A DNA stretch of 64,000 bases, from the NCBI GenBank assembly GCA_916610825.1, contig OU744451.1, positions 3,332,345 to 3,396,344 of the forward strand, given 5' to 3'. The notes under the pieces were generated by a model that saw nothing but the letters and a program-made list of their open reading frames with translations, had not been told where the DNA came from and ran no database searches. Each line of letters begins with the position of its first letter. Position 1 is the first letter of the stretch. A program made the translations under genes and the position numbers. Below, one piece after another: positions 32,966 through 43,598 of the stretch. Source of the DNA: Haliclystus octoradiatus (Eukaryota; Cnidaria; Staurozoa; Stauromedusae; Haliclystidae).

Positions 32966-33203
32966 TTGTTAAATATGTGTGTTCTATCTATAATGCTTGG
33001 TTTGACACCTTATCACTATCCCTATGCTGATATTACAACCACAACACTACCATATCAATCTCAGTCTCAATGTAGAAAATGGGTAGAGGACCTTGCCTAA
33101 GATTTCATTCTGATAGATGTATTAGTTTTCAAGTTGTAAACAGGCTACGTTTAAGAACTCATTATTAGTAAATCAATATTTCTTTATGATTTCTTTTTTC
33201 CAG

Positions 33204-33225
33204 GATCATCATCAATTATTTCCAG
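33204..33225 (+). CDS. Gene B exon 2: 22-bp microexon
   Basis: 22 bp between acceptor ttcttttttccag and donor gtatac, coding D-H-H-Q-L-F-P plus one base. It differs from the gene A microexon by one substitution. It provides the phase shift from 0 to 1 required to join exon 1 to the TSP1 exons. Confidence 0.65.
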
Positions 33226-33526
33226 GTATACAGTAAAGTTGTGTGCTTTTGTGTTTATTTTCTACAATATTAAATTATTTTAAATTCTACAAAAATAAAT
33301 TTGAATTTGAAATACAAATAGGAATTCTCATGAGGTATTACGTGTTTAATATCTCAGCGTAATATTTCCATCAAATTTAGTTTGCAATGATGACCTGTAA
33401 CAAACATAGAAAAATATGAAATATATAGGTTAACAAGTCGAACAATAAGTTAACAGATTACGAATAAAGAATGCATTTAGATCTACATATGGATGTGATT
33501 ATTGTTGTATTGCATATTTGATATAG

Positions 33527-33697
33527 GTAATGGTGTATGGTCAGCATGGCTAACATCTGGGTCATGCAATGTAACTTGTGACGGAGGAATTCAACGGAAA
33601 ACTCGTATCTGCGACAATCTGCCTACTTCTAATGGAGATCCTACGTGTTTTGGAATTGACGAAAAGACAGTAACCTGCAATGAAAACGCTTGTCCAG
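33527..33697 (+). CDS. Gene B TSP1 exon 1
   Basis: 171 bp, phase 1-1. It contains WSAW, CNVTCDGG (the first G of CGGG is D), KTRIC, DPTC, TC and AC, with all six cysteines. Its duplicate is at 34650. The C-x-x-T-C-x-x-G O-fucosylation pattern remains. Confidence 0.85.
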
Positions 33698-33873
33698 GTT
33701 AGTGTTTATGAATCTGGATATTTAATTACCAATATTACTTCTCAGCATACGTAAGTGGCGTATATAAACTTTGCAATAAGAGAGGCATTAATCTGTGAGA
33801 TTAAGAATGAAGAATACACCATTGGCCTTGCACAGATGTATGTGATTATTGTTGTATTACATATTTGATATAG

Positions 33874-34044
33874 CTAATGGTGTATGGTCAGCATGGCTAA
33901 CATCTGGGTCATGCAATGTAACTTGTGGCGGAGGAATTCAACAGAAAACTCGTACATGCGACAATCCGCCTCCTTCTAATGGGGGAGCTACATGTTCTGG
34001 AATTGATCAAGGGACAGTAAGCTGCAATGAAAACCCATGTTCAG
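33874..34044 (+). CDS. Gene B TSP1 exon 2
   Basis: 171 bp, phase 1-1. It contains WSAW, CNVTCGGG, KTRTC, GGATC, SC and PC. Its duplicate, at 34997, has the same protein except for the last residues (CSG here, CPG there). Confidence 0.87.
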
Positions 34045-34262
34045 GTTAGAAAACATGAATCTATAATTTTAAATATTAATTCTCATAATGCTATAGACTC
34101 CTATAATAACTCTGAAAACAGTCCCAATTGAATTAGAAAGAAAATGATATTTATAACAAAAATAGGCTAACACTATACTTATTGGTCAATAAATCCATAG
34201 AAAAGAATACTTATATATTTATAGATTAATGTGATTATTGTTGTATTGAATATTTCATATAG

Positions 34263-34433
34263 TTCCTGGTGTATGGTCAGAATGGTTAACATCTGGGTCA
34301 TGCAGTGTTAGCTGTGGTGGAGGAACTCAACTGATAAATCGTACTTGTGACAATCCTCCTCCTTCTAATGGAGGTCCTACGTGTTCTGGAATCAATGAAG
34401 AGACGGTAGTCTGCAATGAAAATCCTTGTCCAG
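34263..34433 (+). CDS. Gene B TSP1 exon 3
   Basis: 171 bp, phase 1-1, fully open by direct translation. It contains PGVWSEW, CSVSCGGG, INRTC, GGPTC, VC and PC. The acceptor is tttcatatag. Its duplicate is at 35384. Confidence 0.85.
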
Positions 34434-34649
34434 GTTAGAAAACGTTAATCTATAATTTCAAATATTAATTCTCATAATGCTATAGACTCCTATAATAACT
34501 CTGAAAACAGTCCCAATTGAATTAGAAAGAAAATGATATTTATAACAAAAATAGGCTAACGTTACTTATTGGTCAATAAATCCATAGAAATGAATATTTA
34601 TATATTCATAGATGTATGTGATTATTGTTGTATTGAATATTTGATATAG

Positions 34650-34820
34650 CTATTGGTGTATGGTCAGCATGGCTAACATCTGCAACATGCAATGTAACTT
34701 GTGGCGGAGGAATTCAACGGAAAACTCGTATCTGCGACAATCCGCTTACTTCTAATGGAGATCCTACGTGTTTTGGAATTGACGAAAAGACAGTAACCTG
34801 CAATGAAAACGCTTGTCCAG
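34650..34820 (+). CDS. Gene B TSP1 exon 4
   Basis: 171 bp, phase 1-1. It starts AIGVWSAW, then TSATCNVTCGGG, KTRIC, DPTC, TC and AC. It is the duplicate of 33527 and keeps the regular CGGG. Confidence 0.85.
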
Positions 34821-34996
34821 GTTAGTGTTTATGAATCTGGATATTTAATTACCAATATTACTTCTCAGCATACGTAAGTGGCGTATATAAACTTTGCAAT
34901 AAGAGAGGCATTAATCTGTGAGATTAAGAATGAAGAATACACCATTGGCCTTGCACAGATGTATGTGATTATTGTTGTATTACATATTTGATATAG

Positions 34997-35167
34997 CTAA
35001 TGGTGTATGGTCAGCATGGCTAACATCTGGGTCATGCAATGTAACTTGTGGCGGAGGAATTCAACAGAAAACTCGTACATGCGACAATCCGCCTCCTTCT
35101 AATGGGGGAGCTACATGTTCTGGAATTGATCAAGGGACAGTAAGCTGCAATGAAAATCCTTGTCCAG
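34997..35167 (+). CDS. Gene B TSP1 exon 5
   Basis: 171 bp, phase 1-1. It contains WSAW, CNVTCGGG, KTRTC, GGATC, SC and PC. It is the duplicate of 33874. The donor is gttaga. Confidence 0.87.
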
Positions 35168-35383
35168 GTTAGAAAACGTTAATCTATAATTTCAAATATT
35201 AATTCTCATAATGCTATAGACTCCTATAATAACTCTGAAAACAGTCCCAATTGAATTAGAAAGAAAATGATATTTATAACAAAAATAGGCTAACGTTACT
35301 TATTGGTCAATAAATCCATAGAAAAGAATACTTATATATTTATAGATTAATGTGATTATTGTTGTATTGAATATTTCATATAG

Positions 35384-35554
35384 TTCCTGGTGTATGGTCA
35401 GAATGGTTAACATCTGGGTCATGCAGTGTTAGCTGTGGTGGAGGAACTCAACTGATAAATCGTACTTGTGACAATCCTCCTCCTTCTAATGGAGGTCCCA
35501 CGTGTTCTGGAATCGATGAAAAGATAGTAAGCTGCAATGAAAACCCATGTTCAG
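35384..35554 (+). CDS. Gene B TSP1 exon 6
   Basis: 171 bp, phase 1-1. It contains PGVWSEW, CSVSCGGG, INRTC, GGPTC, SC and PC. It is the duplicate of 34263, with DEKIV in place of NEETV. Confidence 0.85.
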
Positions 35555-35772
35555 GTTAGAAAACATGAATCTATAATTTTAAATATTAATTCTCATAATG
35601 CTATAGACTCCTATAATAGCTCTGAAAACAGTCCCAATTGAGTTAGAAAGAATATGATATTTATAACAAAAATAGGCTAACACTATACTTATTGGTCAAT
35701 AAATCCATAGAAATGAATACTTATATATTCATAGATGTATGTGATTATTGTTGTATTTAATATTTGATATAG

Positions 35773-35949
35773 TTAATGGTGTATGGTCAGCATGGCTAAC
35801 ATATGGGTCATGCAGTGTAAGTTGTGGCGGAGGACTTCAACCGAAAAAACGTGCATGTGACAATCCGCCTCCTTCTAATGGAGGTTCTACATGTCTTGGA
35901 TTTGACGAAGAGAAAGTAAGATGCAATGAAAACATATGTCCAGAACCAG
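35773..35949 (+). CDS. Gene B TSP1 exon 7
   Basis: 177 bp, phase 1-1. It contains WSAW, CSVSCGGG, KKRAC, GGSTC, RC and IC. It ends CPEPG rather than CPG because six extra bases precede the donor, so two codons are added without a phase change. Confidence 0.85.
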
Positions 35950-36059
35950 GTTAGAGCAAATTAATCTGGAATTTCGAAAATCCACTGGTATGATTGCTTT
36001 GAAATAAGTCCATCAATAAATCGAAAATATGAATCGAATGTCAATAATTCACATTAGGG

Positions 36060-36170
36060 ATCACATATGTGTTATAGAGCCTTTTAAATGAACACTAAGG
36101 TGATTAAAGCTTCGTTCATGCTTTGGTGGAGGGAGGAATGTAACAGAAAGCGCATACAGAAATGTTTTAA
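36060..36170 (+). pseudogene. Decayed TSP1 exon downstream of array B
   Basis: The lead-in tatgtgttatagagcc is followed by aatgaac, then gttcatgctttggtggagg and gtaacagaaagcgcata. These correspond to the S-C ... CGGG ... QQK/R part of the domain with frame damage. It mirrors the relic at 11215 after array A. Confidence 0.65.
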
Positions 36171-36969
36171 TAAAAGACGTTGCGCATGGCTCAGTTCATT
36201 ATCCCTTAGATATTATCAAATTTCGAAACTTGAGGATATCTTTATGGAAACTTCAATTGTGGGCATTTCCATTCAAGATGGCATTGGCAACAATTTCGTT
36301 CATGGCCTTGAAAGCTTCCTCGGCATGGTTATTTGCAACTTGGTGGATACAACATAGATCGTCCATTCAGTACAGATGATTGACAATTCGAGGCTACAGA
36401 GTTAGGGTCAGCCTGCGATAGCAAGGAGGGCAGGAATAACCACCGTTGAATGCTATCGAGAACAGCATTAGTATCAAAATCTTTCCCGCAGCTTACCGCC
36501 GTCGGCCAACAAGTGGAATATTCAGTTATGGCTAGAAATTTTACTGCTACATTTTTATAATTGTTTCACTGTAATGGGCTATCTCATTATTGTCGGTTGA
36601 ACATCTGCCATGAGAGGGTCTAGGTGAAGGTTAGGAAAGCCCTTTGAACAGGTATCGCAGATTCTGCAGTTTGAAGAAAGTTGGTTATATTGTGTGTGTG
36701 TGTTCACACTGTGTTTGGTCAATAGATGCATTTGTCTGATTGAGATAGGGTACAGGTGAAACAGAGATGTGATACATGGAGCTCTTGTAGTATTTCTCAA
36801 CAGAACGATGTTGGACTGAGAATTCTATCTTTATTTAAATAAAGCAACCATTGATGAACACAGGTCATATCGTTCCGTTCCATAAGGATTAAGGCCAACA
36901 CCCAGTCGCTTTTGAAATTTGGGAAGTTATCTTTGGGCAAAGTTAATAACTTGTTTTGCATAATCATCA

Positions 36970-37430
36970 CTAGAGTACCTGTTGTTGGAATGGTTCTTCC
37001 AAGATTGATGAAATGATATTGTGGATAGCATGGATGTAATCAGTTGGCTCCATCTGCTGATAGGTATTCAATGTAAGGCTTGTTGACAGGTTGCGGAAAG
37101 TAGGAGTTGACAATGATGTGTCTATTCTGCGGAAAGTAGGAGTTGACAATGATGTGTCTATTCTGCGGAAAGTAGGAGTTGACAATGATGTGTCTATTCT
37201 GCGGAAAGTAGGAGTTGACAATGATGTGTCTATTCTGCGGAAAGTAGGAGTTGACAATGATGTGTCTATTCTGCGGAAAGTAGGAGTTGACAATGATGTG
37301 TCTATTCTGCGGAAAGTAGGAGTTGACAATGATGTGTCTATTCTGCGGAAAGTAGGAGTTGACAATGATGTGTCTATTCACTTGTCTCACTTGGAAGTTG
37401 GTTAGCTTCTCCTTCATTCGAGTCAAGCGA
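36970..37430 (-). other. Unrecognised minus-strand open region containing a minisatellite
   Basis: The minus strand is open for 131 codons (36970-37365), ending in a non-repetitive tail TYQQMEPTDYIHAIHN and a stop. Further minus-strand stretches on both sides (for example FPNFKSDWVLALILMERND near 36870-36925) also look coding-like but are broken. It may be a mobile-element relic in the gene B intron. The family is not recognised, and the ORF is mostly created by the 36-bp repeat. Between 36170 and 36970 and between 37430 and 38330 nothing else could be identified. Confidence 0.3.
37092..37379. repeat. 36-bp minisatellite, eight perfect copies
   Basis: The unit starting tgcggaaagtaggagttg and ending gatgtgtctattc repeats eight times with no difference seen. 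As 36 is a multiple of three, three frames stay open through it (for example KVGVDNDVSILR on +, STPTFRRIDTSL on -). Perfect identity indicates recent expansion. Confidence 0.97.
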
Positions 37431-38330
37431 GATGATTTTCACTTAATTTCTTATGGCCCAAAATCAGATCGAGTTTATCCTTGTGAAAATAGATTCCATT
37501 TTTGAACAACCCGACGACAAAAGCGAATTAGATCTCGCAAGAACGCGTAAGCAAGACCGTTAGATTGGGCACTGTCTGTTTATAAGCAATTGCGGTCGCT
37601 AGGGTCATTTGGGGTAAGAAATCTGCGAGTGGGGATGGCACGAATAATTACCGGTAAGATGTTTCCCAGGTGAAGTCAAATTATGGGGATAAAATGGCTC
37701 CAAAATGGTAAGATTAAGGGAAAATATCCGCTAAATAGGACTCGAATTGTTGGAGAATCCAAAAAGTGATCTTTAATCAGATCTAGTTGTAAGGTACAGG
37801 CCATCTTAACAGGGCGACTACAACCTTACTGTTCAGATTATGTAAAGTACCTACAACTATGTAGATCATCATTGATGAGTGATAAATGCACTGGAAACCA
37901 TCAATTGAACTAACAATGACAGACGATTCATAAGGCGAAAAAATACAGGGGCCTATAACCAAAGCAAGTGCTCCAGTTGGCGTATATGTTTTTTGGCGAA
38001 TCTTAGCCTGGAATAAGAAAAGTTTACAAAATTTAAGAATATCAAATGCTTTACATGTAAATAATCATTGTAATTTGTATTCCGGCTATTTATAAATCGA
38101 CCTTAATTATTGGAGAATCAACGTGTAATAAACGCAATCATTCGGAACTCTACACAAACTCAATAGCTTCGTATATTTCAGGGACAATAAATTAGTTGAT
38201 TATAAAAAAACCATTTTTAAGATACACATTGATCTCTTAGAACATTAACAGTCTATGTACATCACTTTCTGAAAACTAAGAATCTAAAGAAACTAAGAAA
38301 TTTAAAAAATACATCCCTTTAGAACACTGC

Positions 38331-38640
38331 GCAATATTGATACCTGTTCTTATCACCTCAAAATTAGACCACTGTAATATTCTTCTAGCTGGTATTAAAG
38401 AACATCAACTATGCAAGTTACACCGTATTTAACTGCCGCAGCACGTGTGCTGACATCTACCAATGCACGAGATCACATCACACCTATACTTCGTGAACTA
38501 CACTGGCTGAATTTTGTGCATCGCATTATTTTCAAAATCCTCATCACATCATTCAAAATTCTAAATTATTATTACGCCCTGGATGAAGATACTTTTACAG
38601 CAATGCAAGCCCACGCTCAGACTTGACCACATAAATCTAG
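38331..38640 (+). mobile_element. LINE C-terminal fragment
   Basis: Broken frames give LIPVLITSKLDHCNILLAG, then ITPILRELHWLNFVHRIIF and KILITSFKILN. This is the TSKLDYCN ... LHWLP...RI.FKIL..TFK pattern of L2/CR1-like LINEs. It is truncated at both ends and lies in the gene B intron. Confidence 0.75.
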
Positions 38641-38971
38641 AGTTTTTGATCCCTTTATGATCCCTTGGCCGATAATCTACTGTGGTATTGTTTAATAGTT
38701 CCCTGGGAAAATATCTGCATATGTTTTCAAGTAAAATGAATGTTGTTTATCACCTGGAAAAGGTTCGAGGAACTCAGACAAAGCTTATTGAAATTATCAT
38801 TATGCAAGCTTCTTTAATAACTCTGAAAATATTCTCCATTAGACTTAGGAAGAAAGTATTATTTATTACAGTTTCGACTAACACGAATTATATGTCAATA
38901 AATTGATAAAATATTATACTCAGATACTTACAGATGTAAGTCCTTGTTATTGTATTTTATATTTGATATAG

Positions 38972-39142
38972 TGCCTGGAAAATGGTCAGCATGGTTAATA
39001 CCTGGGTCATGCAGTGTAAGTTGTGGCGTAGGAATTCAACAGAAAACTCGTACTTGTGATAATCCTCCTCCTTCTAATGGGGGTGCTACGTGTAATGGAA
39101 CTGGCGAAAAGACATTATGCTGCCATGAAAACCCATGTCCAG
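38972..39142 (+). CDS. Gene B TSP1 exon 8
   Basis: 171 bp, phase 1-1, about 3 kb from the others across a repeat-filled intron. It contains PGKWSAW, CSVSCGVG, KTRTC, GGATC, CC and PC. LCC adds one extra cysteine next to the fifth one. Acceptor tttgatatag and donor gttaga are intact. Confidence 0.83.
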
Positions 39143-39394
39143 GTTAGAAAATACGAATCTAGAATTCAAACTGTAATTCTCATAACGTATGTGGCGTATA
39201 ATAATTCTAAAAAAGACAATGTTGCAGGAGTGATGAGCCTTTACCATGTATTCCATAATGATCTATGTATTCGTATGGCAATGATATATAATATTATGAA
39301 AAATTACAATAATCAAACAAATTCCTAAATAAATAATTGAAAGAAAAATTGTCACATCAAAAATTAAAAAGTGTATCAAACGCAGGATTACAAC

Positions 39395-39645
39395 CAGAGC
39401 CATCTATCTACAAGAGTCAGGACAATCATACCGTTTTGATCTTTTTGGCCTGGACCCTAGCACGTTTTTAACGGTCCGCATATGCTGAAAATGTTTTGTT
39501 TTTCTCACGTTTCAATTGAAATGAGAACCCTGTTTTCGAAAATCCAAAATGGGGTACAAACATCACGTGATGTCCAACTGTCCAATAGGAGACGATAGTG
39601 GCACATAAACTCGTGTCCCAACTCATGTGAATATAGGTGGCTCTG
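39395..39645. mobile_element. hAT-type MITE in gene B intron
   Basis: 251 bp, with inverted ends CAGAGCCATCTAT and (reverse complement of the right end) CAGAGCCACCTAT. It is flanked by the 8-bp duplication ATTACAAC at 39387-39394 and 39646-39653. CAGAG ends plus an 8-bp duplication fit the hAT superfamily. A related truncated copy is in gene A intron 1. From 39654 to 41186 the intron shows nothing else recognisable. Confidence 0.85.
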
Positions 39646-41186
39646 ATTACAACCGTGCATGTATAGCTACGTTCCAAGAAACGTCGGAACAACCGACTAA
39701 GCGTTTGAGCAATATATTTCCACTTGGAATTTTCGTGAAATACGTGATGTCCTTGTGAAGATCAAACACGTTAACACAATTCTCATATTACCTACCGAAG
39801 AAGAATACGAACCGATATCGTATTAATATTAAATGCAACTTTGAAAAATATTAACAGTTAATTACTGGACATCTCCCGCGAGAATAATTAATTTTCTCGA
39901 TTTCAGTCAAGGTGTGAAAGTCTCGTAAATGTGAAAATTTATTTGCATCGATATTGGCAAGAATAATACTATATCAATATCAATGCCAAACTAAGGAAAC
40001 AATAAAATACTTATATAATACTATATGCTATGGAAATTTGTTTTGTTTACGTTCAGAATTATATACAATTTAATACAAATTATTATCGATACTTATCGTC
40101 CACTGCAGGCTGCAAAAATCTAGAAAATACAACATTTAATTTCTTTTGCTTGAAATAAACGGAATATATGATTGGTGGGTTTGTACCACGTGATATGCAG
40201 TTAGACCACCCACGACATTCCATGGAAACCATTAAATTAATATGGGTTTCGTTGCTATATGTCGGGTATAGACCCGCACGGTGTTTACTTTAACGATCTA
40301 TTACCTGATAGTTTCGTCGATTTCTAAAGATGCTGAATTTAAAAAAAATTGCAATGATGATTTAAAAAAGTTTAATAGCTTTTCTGAACTTAGTTTATCA
40401 TACTTTCACTAGATGTATCTTTAACATTTTTTCTTTAGTATTTTATCTTTAGGTTTTAGTTTTCGCAAGCTTTATCCTATTTTTAATTCAATTTTTTTTA
40501 AATTTGATTCTTTAATTTGTTTCAGCAATTAATTGCCTATTGTTAGGTACCCTGCATACCCTGTTGTATATTTAATTTTATAGTACAACCCAAACAGTTC
40601 TGGTAATCTGACATGACAGGAAACATTACTTTCTAAGAAATCCCCCTCCAACCTTGTCAAACATTGTCAATTTTTAAACTCATCAACAAGGCTTTGTATG
40701 GCCAAGTAAAATAAGACATGCATTTGGTATAAAGTCCATTTGCTGGCATCATAGCCCACTGGCTCTTTTACACAAAATTTCCTGGTTTTATTTATGTTTT
40801 ATTTATGTTCTATTTACATATTCTATTTTATATTTTATATGGCATATCATTGTGAGTCTGTTTGAAATTATTTATTGAGATTTGAAAACCGTAATAGGAT
40901 TTTCCACTGAAAATTCCACTCTATTTTTTAACAAAACTGAACCAATTTTACCAGTAGAAATTGATTGTGATACCTAAAAGTAACAAGCAATTGCTATAAT
41001 ATTCTATTTGTACGTGCAAAGTACCACGAACTATCAAAGACTGCTCAATGCATTTTGAGGTCATTCTCCAGGACAAAGCTGCATCTAAAATTTCAATGAA
41101 AAAATAATAATATTTCAGAGTTGTTATATTTTTATTCAATTTTTTATTATCCTGCTTGGAATTACAGCTCTCTATTTTCCATGTAG

Positions 41187-41444
41187 GGTGGACTATTTTG
41201 CAAAGACGATTTGATGGTAGTGTAGATTTCTATCTTGATTGGGAATCATACAAAAATGGATTTGGAAATGAAGATGGTGAATTTTGGCTAGGATTAGAAT
41301 ATGCACATGAGCTGACGAGTGTTACTAATGCTACTCTAAGATTTGATTTATGGGACGGGCAAGTTTGTCGATACGCAGAGTACTATGAGGCAAAGATATC
41401 AAGCGAATCAGACAAATATCGATTAACATACAATGGATACCAAG
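41187..41444 (+). CDS. Gene B fibrinogen-related domain, exon 1
   Basis: 258 bp, phase 1-1, 86 residues. After the junction codon GGG it reads WTILQRRFDGSVDFYLDW, YKNGFGNEDGEFWLG, the LRFDLWDG strand and YYEAKISSESDKYRL. These are hallmark blocks of fibrinogen C-terminal-like (FReD) domains, used in ficolin-like lectins and matrix proteins. The acceptor is ttttccatgtag, the donor caag|gtcagt. The usual N-terminal FReD segment, with its first disulfide and the CDM block, is not found between 39143 and 41186. The domain is therefore shortened unless an exon was missed. Confidence 0.88.
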
Positions 41445-42140
41445 GTCAGTAGCAGGTATATGCTTTGCTTTATAAAACAGGGAATAGGGCATACTTTCGA
41501 AAAAGTTATACTGTTTCGTTTTGCTTATTATGCAATTTTGTTGATTACAATATTTATAATGGCTACATCACCCAAAGCATTTGGTAGATCCGGTAAAGGA
41601 TCCTCTACTCTCAATTTGGGTTATGACTTTTTGAATAATGAATGTCGAAATACTGCTACACTATTTCCATATTACATGATCAGCTATAGTCATTGACTGA
41701 AACAGTTATTGATATAAAACTCAATGAATATCGGCTGATAATCACCTCGGTGGGCCTCGGTTATTATCAGCCGACTTCTATCTCGCATTCTAATAATAAC
41801 TGTAAATTAAATTTTGTTTTATACGATTGGTTCTTGGTGGTATGATGCATGTATCCAGTCTGAAGCAAATTAATTTAACTGAGACAGTATCGCACACCCA
41901 AAGTCACGCTCACCATTACTCTATTTCTAGAGAAGTGGTCCCTTCTGCTGAGAGCAACGATTGTAAATGCTCTTTAGTGATCTCAGTCGTGAAACTGCAG
42001 ACCAATTGCAAAAAGACTTCTAGGCAAATAGGTCTCAATGGTCAATGCGCAATAATGCACCTCAGCTACTAACAATGTAACTCTTTCTGGACTGTGCCAT
42101 ACCAGTAGACCATTCCATGTGTCATTTGTTTCCTTGACAG

Positions 42141-42388
42141 GAAATGCTGGAAATTCAATGGCTCACAGTAACAATATGATGTTTACAACAAAAGACAGAG
42201 ATAATGACGAGGCCAAGGGTAATCACAACTGTGCACGGGCGAACTTTGGAGCATGGTGGTATAATAATTGTCACAATGCAAATCTTAATGGTCTTTACAA
42301 CGAAACTAGATACGCCGAAGGGATCAATTGGGAGACATTCAAAGGCTTTTATCATTCACTGACAAGAACGGAAATAACAATAAAATGA
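42141..42388 (+). CDS. Gene B fibrinogen-related domain, terminal exon
   Basis: It starts in phase 1 after tccttgacag and ends at TGA 42386-42388, with 82 residues. NNMMFTTKDRDND holds the D-x-D type calcium site. NCARANFGAWWYNNCHNANLNG contains the conserved disulfide pair and the AWWY...CH..NLNG block. INWETFKGFYHSL and TEITIK finish the fold. AATAAA at 42379-42384 overlaps the final codons, so the 3' UTR signal may instead lie further on. It makes a complete C-terminal half of the domain. Confidence 0.9.
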
Positions 42389-42649
42389 ACTAATGCTGAG
42401 CCAAACATTATATTAACAAATCTGGGATTAGCCTGTTAAATGCAATCATTAATATCAACTGATCTGATCTATATTTCAGCATTTAATGCCCTAGCTATCA
42501 ATCAGTGAAGATAGAGTACTGGACCCTGAGATTGCTAAATAGCAAAAATACTGAAGCCTTTGTTACACTCTGAGAACACGTAAAATGTAAGTCCTTGAAT
42601 ATAAGAAGCCTAATACATGAACAGTCTTGTCTCACTCAAAAATAATATA

Positions 42650-43035
42650 TATATATATATCAATCAAACCAACCTTGATAAACCTTCACTGGCTACAAAT
42701 TGAACAAAGAATCATTTTTAAAATCTTACTTTTAACATTTAAATCACTGAATGGTATTGGACCCACTTATGTCCGATCGATTATGACTACCGATCTGGAA
42801 TCAGGTAGTCAATCTACCAGAAATTCCAATTTTGAGAGCACGATTGGTGAATCATTTGAAATCCATGATCCTTTCCAAATATTATAGTGAATGTACACTG
42901 AAAAGTTGCTACATATGCTGTAAACAAACGTATCAGCAGCCAAAAGTGCTCATTGGAAAAAAAATAATAGTCAAACATTGAAATAATAGAAACAATAATA
43001 ATGATAATAATAATAGTAATAATAATAACAATACC
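42650..43035 (+). mobile_element. LINE C-terminal fragment followed by AAT-rich repeats
   Basis: The frame reads LINLHWLQIEQRIIF and KILLLTFKSLNGIGPTYV, the LHWL...RI.FKILL.TFK.LN block of L2/CR1-like LINEs. An (AT)n run precedes it at 42646-42659, and imperfect ataataataa repeats follow near 42993-43033. It is truncated. From 43036 to 43535 no feature is recognised. Confidence 0.7.
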
Positions 43036-43540
43036 AATCATATATAGCAAAACAAGTAATAAAATTAATCATAAACCCCATCAATTTTTCTCATTTACAA
43101 TAAAACACACAAATTAATAGCCTATCATCCTCCAAATGCATATCCTTCGCAAAAATAACACCCATAATTATCTCACCTATAACAACTCTTTCAATCTCAT
43201 ATCACTTTAATCAGATTTTTAATTTTATTTCGTACCATGAATGTCATTCATTGCAAAGCTTGGAAATCCTGCTTATTATAATGTCAACTGCTTCTAACTA
43301 CAGCACACTCCTATCACTTTCCACTCTATGCTTCTGCGACTCTGATTGAAAATTCCAGCTGACATCGATTTCTCTCATTTTTACTTCAAACCATAAACAA
43401 TGTTACCTATATTACCTATATTAGACTGTGCCCTAAATAAACAAGCATTAGTGCTTACAGGGTTACAGCAACCATAGAATACAGCTAATTGTAATTACTT
43501 AAAATTATCACCTGTATCAATTATCTTCTATGTGGTTGAA

Positions 43541-43586
43541 ATATATCTATCTATCTATCTATCTATAGATAGATAGATATAGATAT
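43541..43586. repeat. (ATCT)n/(AGAT)n palindromic microsatellite
   Basis: About five ATCT units are followed directly by inverse AGAT units, so the tract can fold back. A (CTAT)n run occurs at 48558-48578 beside the matching ribozyme-like motif. Confidence 0.8.
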
Positions 43587-43598
43587 CTAGATATGTTA

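Larger units (their letters stand above)
33502..35748 (+). repeat. 1,123-bp three-exon tandem duplication in gene B
   Basis: TSP1 exons at 33527, 33874 and 34263 correspond in order to those at 34650, 34997 and 35384 (offsets 1123, 1123 and 1121 bp), including their introns. This is a different amplification mode from the 395/790-bp array in gene A. Confidence 0.88.
31534..42388 (+). other. Gene B model: secreted PAN-TSP1(8)-fibrinogen-related protein
   Basis: A paralogue of gene A in the same orientation. Exon 1 (phase-0 end) and the 22-bp microexon are followed by TSP1 exons at 33527, 33874, 34263, 34650, 34997, 35384, 35773 and 38972, then two fibrinogen-related exons at 41187 and 42141. 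All junctions from the microexon on are phase 1, so the chain is open to the stop at 42386. The product would be extracellular, a lectin-like head on a TSP1 rod. Gene A ends in a chitin-binding exon instead. Confidence 0.7.

Noticed and set aside
39468-39692. 74-codon minus-strand ORF
   Set aside because: It spans the hAT-type MITE and its flank.
41433-41696. 87-codon ORF after the first fibrinogen exon
   Set aside because: It starts within the exon in another frame and runs through the intron; no similarity to the fold.
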